From Nitrospirae bacterium UBA4572 (GTDB lineage: Bacteria > Nitrospirota > Leptospirillia > Leptospirillales > Leptospirillaceae), in contig DGKK01000067.1 of the NCBI GenBank assembly GCA_002387725.1, positions 18,655 to 30,148 on the forward strand: 11,494 nucleotides of DNA, given 5' to 3'. Positions within the stretch are counted from its first letter, which is position 1, and every line of letters starts with the position of its first letter. A program made the translations under genes and the position numbers. This document shows, in pieces, positions 6,814 through 11,494 of the stretch. The notes under the pieces were generated by a model. That model saw nothing but the letters and a program-made list of their open reading frames with translations. It was not told the origin of the DNA and made no database searches.

Positions 6814-7309
6814 GGTCTGAAACCCCCTTTTCCCATCGGTCCATGGCCTCGTAAAGCGCGTCCAGCTCTCCCCTGAGCCGGGAAAGAGTCAGGGAAAGAT
6901 CCTGCCTGAGCCGTCCCCGCCCCTCCTCGAAGGCTCCTGCACGCTCGCGGGCCGCTTGAAGGATCACCTCAACCTCCTCCTCAGCCTTCCGAATCCGTTC
7001 TTCCGCCTCGCTTCGGGCTTCCCGAATGATCTGGTCCGCCTCCCGGCGGGCGACAGCCTTCCATTCTTCGGCCGCACTCTGGGCCGCCACGAGCGTTGAC
7101 CCCAAACTTTCCTCCCGCTTCCGAAGCGACTCCTTCTCCCCTTCAAGATCCTCGACCTGGGCAGTCAATGCGGCCGTCTTGTCGAGGATCTCGGAGATCT
7201 CGTCAAAAAGGGTGTGGAGGAAGTCGTCAACCTCCTGGGGAGAATACCCTCGAAGGCTCTTGGAAAACTCATGGGTCCGCAGCTCGGACAGGCGAGTATG
7301 GTCAATCAT
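6776..7309 (-). CDS. divIVA: DivIVA-domain coiled-coil protein
   Basis: DivIVA proteins sense negative membrane curvature and organise division sites or poles. The 177-residue protein starts with the lipid-binding domain motif: LRTHEFSKSLRGYSPQEVDDF (FSKSLRGY 15-22, then PQEVDDFL). This is followed from about residue 35 by a long, strongly charged heptad-like coiled coil running to about 165, with EREADQII/EARSEAEERIRKAEEE-type repeats. The length is typical of the short proteobacterial-style forms. The ATG is supported by GAGAGGAG 5 nt upstream. It lies 49 bp after yggT and overlaps yggU by 38 bp. The place after yggT is where divIVA sits in the ylm cluster of other bacteria. Confidence 0.9.
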   Translation of the reverse strand: MIDHTRLSELRTHEFSKSLRGYSPQEVDDFLHTLFDEISEILDKTAALTAQVEDLEGEKESLRKREESLGSTLVAAQSAAEEWKAVARREADQIIREARSEAEERIRKAEEEVEVILQAARERAGAFEEGRGRLRQDLSLTLSRLRGELDALYEAMDRWEKGVSDLGKGPGIEERLH

Positions 7310-7358
7310 GTGGACTCCTCTCTTGTCAGGACATCGGGCAAGGGCCGTCCACTAGGGA

Positions 7359-7595
7359 TCAATAGACGAACCGCTCGATCGCCTGGATGATGAAAATAAG
7401 GATCAGGGGAGAGAGATCAAGCCCTCCCATCTTTTCCGGGGGAACGAGTCGCCGGATCGGGTGGAGAAAGGGTTCGGTCACATAGTCCATGAACCGGATA
7501 ATGGGGTTATTCGGATCCGGCCGGACCCAGGAAAGAAGGGCCCGAATGATGACAATCCAGGTAAACGCGTTAAGAATATGGGTAAAGAGAGAAAT
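7359..7595 (-). CDS. yggT: YggT/YlmG membrane protein with ATT start
   Basis: This 78-residue YggT (YlmG) family protein is easily missed because its frame has no ATG, GTG or TTG before the conserved core. The family wording is plain: IIRALLSWVRPDPNNPII (16-33), VTEPFLHPIRRLVPP (39-53), then GGLDLSPLILIFII (57-70). Two hydrophobic helices flank the polar TEP-P-R loop. The proposed start is ATT at 7593-7595, with a perfect AAGGAGG exactly 5 nt upstream. The only codon of start-like type further upstream is an ATC next to the proC stop, with no ribosome binding site. The N-terminal helix is about 5-10 residues shorter than usual. proC ends 15 bp upstream. The family is linked to division and membrane-protein assembly in bacteria and plastids, but its mechanism is unknown. 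Confidence 0.85.
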   Translation of the reverse strand: MSLFTHILNAFTWIVIIRALLSWVRPDPNNPIIRFMDYVTEPFLHPIRRLVPPEKMGGLDLSPLILIFIIQAIERFVY

Positions 7596-7610
7596 GGAAA
7601 CCTCCTTGAT

Positions 7611-8492
7611 TCATGAACGGGACAGTGTCCGTGAGCGCTCGGACATCACATGGACAGCCTCGATCAGGGCTCCCCGGACCCCCCTCTTCTCCAGAAGTGC
7701 CAGTCCCTCGATCGTTGTCCCGGAGGGAGAGGCCACTCGGGACTTAAGGGACTCCGGGAGGATCCCCCGGTCGGCCATCAGGGCTCCAGCTCCATATATT
7801 GCCCAAGAGGCGAGGAGGGTTGCCGTTTCCCGTGAAAGACCTTCCCTGACTCCTCCATCCGCCATGGCTTCAGCCACCAGAGCCAAAAGCCCTGGTCCGG
7901 AGCCGGCAAGAGCCGTGGCGGCATCGAATGATTCCTCCGGCAACCAGAGCGCCCGCCCAATTCCGGAAAAGAGCGAATAAATGGAGCTTTGCTCTCCATG
8001 AACGACATCGGATCCCGACGCCAGAAGAGTCATCCCCTTTCCCGCAGCAAGGGCCAGATTTGTCATCGCCCGCACCCAACGCAGGGATGGACACTCGGAC
8101 TTGAGACGCTCCAAGGTCACCCCCGCCATGACCGACAGCGCGAGTGTCCCGGCGGGAAGATGGGAAAGGGTCGCAACGATTTCGCCTCCCGGGCGAAGAA
8201 AGACACCCGGCTTGACTGCCAGAATGACGAGGGAGGGGGAAGGGTCCTTTCGAAGGGCCTCCGAAAGGGAGGGAAAAACGACGACTCCTTCGGATTTGAG
8301 GGACTTCTGCGCTTCGGCACCGGGGTCGACAACGCGAACAGGAGCCAATGATCCGGATCTTTCACCAACCATATGGCGGGCAAGAACCCCGCCCATCTGG
8401 CCTCCGCCAACGATGAGGACCGGTCCGGGAATTGCCCCCCCTCCTCCTTTGGTTTTCTGTTTCCTGCCCTCGGACTTCTCCATCTTGCTCAC
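7611..8492 (-). CDS. proC: Pyrroline-5-carboxylate reductase
   Basis: ProC reduces 1-pyrroline-5-carboxylate to proline with NAD(P)H, the last step of proline synthesis, in the cytoplasm. The 293-residue protein has the Rossmann motif VGGGQMGG (28-35), AVKPG near 91-95, SVMAGVTLERL, the mid-protein RAMTNLA (usually R.MPN), and the C-terminal signature SRVASPSGTTIEGLALLE. The first 20 residues are Lys/Gly-rich and extra to the family. The GTG at 8490-8492 overlaps the yggS stop (GTGA), with GAGGGG 8 nt ahead; an ATG three codons later is an alternative. yggS-proC is a well-known conserved pair. In this cluster proC takes the place between ylmE and ylmG that sepF fills in Gram-positives. Confidence 0.92.
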   Translation of the reverse strand: MSKMEKSEGRKQKTKGGGGAIPGPVLIVGGGQMGGVLARHMVGERSGSLAPVRVVDPGAEAQKSLKSEGVVVFPSLSEALRKDPSPSLVILAVKPGVFLRPGGEIVATLSHLPAGTLALSVMAGVTLERLKSECPSLRWVRAMTNLALAAGKGMTLLASGSDVVHGEQSSIYSLFSGIGRALWLPEESFDAATALAGSGPGLLALVAEAMADGGVREGLSRETATLLASWAIYGAGALMADRGILPESLKSRVASPSGTTIEGLALLEKRGVRGALIEAVHVMSERSRTLSRS

Positions 8493-9187
8493 CGTAACAT
8501 CCCCTCGAAAAGGCTTCGTCCAATCCTGACCTCGGTCGACCCCCAGCGGATCGCTTCACGATAGTCCTCCGACATTCCCATGGACAGCGTTCCCATTGAC
8601 GGGATCAATCGTCGGGCCTCCTGAAACAGAGCGTTCCCCTCACCAAAAACCTCCGAGGACGAGGGGGACTTGGCATCCCCGGGAATGGGCCCCATGACCA
8701 TGAGCCCTTCGAGACGAAGCCCCGGAAGAGCGGCAAGGGCTTCAATCTCCGGAAATAGATTTTCGGGAAGGACACCGGTCCGCCCCGGAGCCCGGCAGAC
8801 ATTGACCTCGAGAAGGACACTCTGTGGGGCACCCGACTCCAGTGCCAGCCGGGAGAGGGCGGTTCCATGAGAAAGGTTATCGAGCGACTCGATACAGAAA
8901 AGGGGGCGATAAAACCGCTTGAGGGCCCTTCCCTGAATCGGTCCGATAAAATGCCAGAAGATGGAAGGCCAAAGATTTCCAGGAAAGGCCAAAAGACGCT
9001 CGTGCCAGCTCTCCCATCGATTCTCCGCAAGATGATCAACCCCGGCCAGGATGAGCGCCCGGACATCTTCAAGTGATCGTGTCTTAGTCACGCCGACAAG
9101 ACGAGGAAGATCGGATCGGCCCGAGGCCTGGGACACCTCCCGGATGTCTGCTCGTATGGCCTCAACATTCTCGGCGATCGTCGACAC
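8489..9187 (-). CDS. yggS: PLP homeostasis protein YggS/YlmE (PLPBP family)
   Basis: YggS is a pyridoxal-5'-phosphate-binding barrel protein without proven enzyme activity that keeps the PLP pool and amino-acid metabolism in balance. In 232 residues I see LVGVTKTRS (30-38) with the PLP lysine K35, LAENRWESWHE (54-63, usually GENR.QE), WHFIGPIQ (78-85), MGPIPGD in the usual middle position, and the phosphate-binding end SMGMSEDYREAIRWGSTEV followed by RIG. The QGRALKR after HFIGPIQ departs from the common Q-x-N-K. The start is GTG, only 2 nt after the pgeF stop (TAG-CC-GTG). No clear ribosome binding site precedes it, so translation probably depends on coupling to pgeF. It overlaps proC by 4 bases. 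Confidence 0.92.
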   Translation of the reverse strand: MSTIAENVEAIRADIREVSQASGRSDLPRLVGVTKTRSLEDVRALILAGVDHLAENRWESWHERLLAFPGNLWPSIFWHFIGPIQGRALKRFYRPLFCIESLDNLSHGTALSRLALESGAPQSVLLEVNVCRAPGRTGVLPENLFPEIEALAALPGLRLEGLMVMGPIPGDAKSPSSSEVFGEGNALFQEARRLIPSMGTLSMGMSEDYREAIRWGSTEVRIGRSLFEGMLR

Positions 9188-9189
9188 GG

Positions 9190-9846
9190 CTATGACCGGG
9201 GCCGAATATAGTTTAGCATTGAACGCCCCTTCCGATCGGCCCCCATCCCACGGTGGGAGAAGAAAAGATCCGGATGGCAGCGGGTGCAGAGGGCCAGGCT
9301 TCCGATGTTTTCCATGAGAACCCCGGACTCCCTCAACTGAAAGGAGACAAGCTCCCGAATATCAAGCCTTACCTGTGACACAGGACGATAGTCGGGAGTT
9401 CCCTCTCGGACGGCCGACCAGACCTCGGGGCCCACTTCATAGCAACATGGACCGATGGAGGGTCCCATCACGGCACGAATCTCACCGGGATGGGACCCTG
9501 ACTCCCGACACAGCCTCCGGAGTCCTTCCCTTGCAATCCCGGCAGCGGCCCCTCGCCAGCCGGCATGCAAGGCGGCCACATGACTTCCCGAAGGGGTGGA
9601 AAGGAGAACCGGAAGACAGTCCGCAGTCCACACACCGATTCGGCGCCCTCCCGGACCGGAGAAAAGGCCATCTCCCTCGGGCTTGGACTGCTCGGAGAGA
9701 CACTCCCGCTCCGACACGACGACGGTCTTGTGGATCTGGGCCAAGGTCACCGTCTCGGAGAGTCCCTGGAAATCATTTTCCCGAAGCCGCGTTCCGAATC
9801 CATGCTCGACCCCCAAAGACTGGAGGAGACAATGGCGGAGATGCAT
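9190..9846 (-). CDS. pgeF: Multicopper polyphenol oxidase-fold protein PgeF/YfiH/YlmD
   Basis: PgeF (YfiH, 'laccase domain') is a purine nucleoside or peptidoglycan-editing enzyme; in E. coli it removes mis-incorporated L-Ser muropeptide precursors. The metal ligands are present: QIHK (H39), TADCLPVLL (C77) and LHAGWRG (H94), with the C-to-H spacing of 17 seen in E. coli. Also present are GPSIGPCCYEVG (128-139), CTRCHPDLFFSHR (187-199) and a final KGRSM. At 218 residues it is about 25-30 shorter than usual. The shortening is near the N-terminus, where the segment after HGFGTRL that normally reads GGVS...SLNLG and NR is missing. The ATG shares its A with the ftsZ stop (TGATG), so it is coupled to ftsZ. 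The ftsZ-ylmD order is that of Bacillus. Confidence 0.9.
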   Translation of the reverse strand: MHLRHCLLQSLGVEHGFGTRLRENDFQGLSETVTLAQIHKTVVVSERECLSEQSKPEGDGLFSGPGGRRIGVWTADCLPVLLSTPSGSHVAALHAGWRGAAAGIAREGLRRLCRESGSHPGEIRAVMGPSIGPCCYEVGPEVWSAVREGTPDYRPVSQVRLDIRELVSFQLRESGVLMENIGSLALCTRCHPDLFFSHRGMGADRKGRSMLNYIRPRS

Positions 9847-11027
9847 CAGGGATCGCCCCGCTTTCTCCAGATGGCGGGACGTTCGGAAAGACCCTCATCG
9901 GACGAGGGGGAAGCCGGAGGGACGTCCTTCAGGGGAAGGCGCCCAAGAGTGGGAGCCTGGCGCCGGAGATAGGTCGGCATCTCTTCCTGCCCCTCCGGAG
10001 AGGGAAACGCCTCCTCGATCGCCTCTTTTTCTTCGGGCTCGACCGGACGATCAAATCCTGTGGCGATCACCGTAATGAAAATCTCGTCCATGGGATGGTC
10101 CTCCACCACCGTCCCGAAGATAAGATTGGCCGATCCCTTCTCCGCCTCCTCCTCGATAAGGCGGGAGGCTTCGGTAATCTCGTTGAGGGTCATGTTCGAT
10201 CCTCCCCGGAAGTTCACGAGGATCCCCTTGGCTCCCCGAATCGAGCTGTCCTCAAGAAGAGGGCTGTTGATGGCCGCACGAGCCGCCATCAAGGCACGAT
10301 CAGGCCCCGATGCCATCCCGATTCCCATCACGGCGCGCCCCATGTTCGCCATGGTTGTCCGGACATCGGCAAAGTCGAGATTGATCAGACCCGGCCGGGT
10401 GATGATGTCGGAGATTCCCTGAACACCTTGCCGAAGCACATCGTCGGCCTTCTTGAAGGCATCGATCAGAGGGGTTCCCCGATCGACAACCGACTCGAGG
10501 CGGTCATTGGGGATGACAATGAGTGTGTCGGTATAGCGCCGAAGCTCTCTGAGCCCCTCCTCGGCATTCCGGCCCCGTTTTGGCCCTTCGAAGCCGAAGG
10601 GGGTCGTCACAACCGCCACAGTCAGAATTCCGGCCTCCCGGGCCACCTGAGCAATGACGGGGGCCGCGCCCGTTCCCGTTCCGCCCCCCATCCCCGCCGT
10701 GACGAAGACCATGTCCGCACCGACGACAACGCTCCGGATCTTCTCCATGTCTTCGATGGCCGAACGCCGTCCGACTTCGGGATTGGCCCCGGCACCGAGG
10801 CCCCTGCTGACGGCGCTGCCGATCTGAATTCTTTGGGCATCGATCCGGTTGAGGGCCTGGACGTCGGTATTGACCGCCACAAATTCAACCCCTTTAAGGT
10901 CGGACTGGATCATCGACCGGATGGCATTGCACCCGCCTCCCCCCACCCCAATGACAAGGATGCGGGCCCCCAGGATTCCCGACTGCTTATAATCGATGAT
11001 GGGCTCTTCGCTCCACTCAGACTCCAT
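9846..11027 (-). CDS. ftsZ: Cell division GTPase FtsZ
   Basis: FtsZ is the tubulin-like GTPase that builds the Z-ring at midcell. From the ATG at 11025-11027 it has 393 residues: VIGVGGGGCNAIRSM (25-39), VAVNTDVQAL, the G-box GMGGGTGTG (112-120), TTPFGFEG, the catalytic T7 loop NLDFADVRTTM (216-226), and the normal end of the core at IATGFD. A short acidic linker (331-348) leads to EMPTYLRRQ (349-357), a good match to the conserved C-terminal peptide. A further 36 residues then follow, ending RPAIWRKRGDP. I prefer the ATG because AGAGG/GGGGAG lies just upstream. A GTG at 11042 would add five residues with a poorer site. ftsA ends 47 bp upstream; pgeF overlaps by one base. Confidence 0.96.
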   Translation of the reverse strand: MESEWSEEPIIDYKQSGILGARILVIGVGGGGCNAIRSMIQSDLKGVEFVAVNTDVQALNRIDAQRIQIGSAVSRGLGAGANPEVGRRSAIEDMEKIRSVVVGADMVFVTAGMGGGTGTGAAPVIAQVAREAGILTVAVVTTPFGFEGPKRGRNAEEGLRELRRYTDTLIVIPNDRLESVVDRGTPLIDAFKKADDVLRQGVQGISDIITRPGLINLDFADVRTTMANMGRAVMGIGMASGPDRALMAARAAINSPLLEDSSIRGAKGILVNFRGGSNMTLNEITEASRLIEEEAEKGSANLIFGTVVEDHPMDEIFITVIATGFDRPVEPEEKEAIEEAFPSPEGQEEMPTYLRRQAPTLGRLPLKDVPPASPSSDEGLSERPAIWRKRGDP

Positions 11028-11074
11028 GATGCCTCTCCCCACAGTCCGGATGAACTCTCCCGGAGCAACGTCTT

Positions 11075-11494
11075 CTAAATGATTTCCCTGAGCCAGTTCC
11101 AGAGACGAACCCCGGCGGGGGGTCCCTCCCGCTCTTTTTTCACCGGCACGGGAGAGGCCGTCTCACCGATCGGCAACTCCCGAACCGGAACCTCTGCGGG
11201 ACTCCACTGGTCTCGGGCAAAATAAAGGAGGCCCACCGCCGAGGCGAATTCGGGCCCGGATGTCTGATCCACAAGACCTTGCACCCGCTCTCCCGGATGG
11301 CCTACCGAGACAGGCATCTCAAAGATCTTTTCCGCAAAGGAGACTATATTCGGCATTTTGGCGACTCCTCCCGTCAATACCACACCTCGGGCCAGAAAGG
11401 CTCCCTGGCGAAGACGGTCGAGATCGGACTTGACCTTCCGCAGGATTTCCTCAAGACGGGCTTCAACAACCTCCCGAACCTGGACCCGCCGGCC
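11075..11494 (-). CDS. ftsA: Cell division protein FtsA (C-terminal part, cut by window edge)
   Basis: FtsA is the actin-like ATPase that tethers FtsZ to the membrane. Only the last 139 residues lie in the window; the frame is open to the right edge. The visible part has the helix before the ATP site (REVVEARLEEILRKVKSDL), the phosphate/adenosine loop GVVLTGGVAKMPNI, FEMPVSVGHPGERVQG, and FASAVGLLYFA, which matches the actin-fold end. A variable Pro/Glu/Lys-rich linker then leads to VRLWNWLREII at the extreme C-terminus. This is an amphipathic helix, the usual FtsA membrane-targeting sequence. The gene is 47 bp upstream of ftsZ, giving the standard ftsA-ftsZ order. The promoter and start are outside the window. 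Confidence 0.93.
   Translation of the reverse strand, partial: GRRVQVREVVEARLEEILRKVKSDLDRLRQGAFLARGVVLTGGVAKMPNIVSFAEKIFEMPVSVGHPGERVQGLVDQTSGPEFASAVGLLYFARDQWSPAEVPVRELPIGETASPVPVKKEREGPPAGVRLWNWLREII

Noticed and set aside
7489..7980. 163-codon plus-strand frame over yggT and proC
   Set aside because: It is antisense to two identified genes, Arg/Ser-rich and without motif.
9375..11078. 567-codon open frame on the plus strand opposite ftsZ and pgeF
   Set aside because: It runs antisense to two highly conserved genes; its translation is rich in Arg, His, Gly, Asp and Pro with no motif, which is typical of the opposite strand of GC-rich coding sequence. Its length is notable but explained by codon bias.

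Overview
The window reads as a compact, GC-rich (high-50s percent by eye) chromosomal segment of a Gram-negative-type bacterium. It has no mobile elements, no RNA genes that I can recognise and no CRISPR. An actinobacterial or firmicute origin is unlikely: an HpnH-type hopanoid enzyme and an E. coli-type glucokinase sit next to a ylm-type division cluster that carries both ftsA and divIVA. My best guess is Nitrospirota, possibly Leptospirillum. That is a recollection of gene content, not something the sequence proves.

Layout. Positions 1-404 hold no convincing gene but contain a perfect 18-bp palindrome, a strong hairpin and an isolated Shine-Dalgarno-like sequence ahead of a protoporphyrinogen oxidase gene (hemY, +, TTG start). 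A two-gene minus-strand unit converges on it: hpnH (adenosylhopane synthesis), then a PP-loop-type metallophosphatase 18 bp downstream. hpnH is divergent from a plus-strand glk-pgl operon (glucokinase and 6-phosphogluconolactonase, ATGA overlap). The spacer carries two well-formed sigma70-like promoters whose -10 boxes overlap back to back. After pgl come a 12-bp-stem hairpin, a 23-bp imperfect palindrome and a single-pass membrane protein I do not recognise. Its TAG stop shares a CTAG with the stop of the convergent yggU.

The right half (6451-11494, all minus) is one tightly packed cell-division cluster: ftsA (partial, C-terminal 139 residues)-ftsZ-pgeF-yggS-proC-yggT-divIVA-yggU. This matches the ylm arrangement of other bacteria (ylmD=pgeF, ylmE=yggS, ylmG=yggT, divIVA). 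Here proC occupies the place where sepF (ylmF) is found in Gram-positive versions. Several junctions are translationally coupled (TGATG, 2-nt gap, GTGA).

Three details stand out. The yggT gene has no ATG/GTG/TTG start and appears to use ATT, 5 nt after a perfect AAGGAGG. FtsZ carries an internal canonical C-terminal peptide plus a second, similar peptide at its true end. The hpnH and glk promoters are interlocked. None of these is a wholly new system; most of the window is conserved housekeeping.
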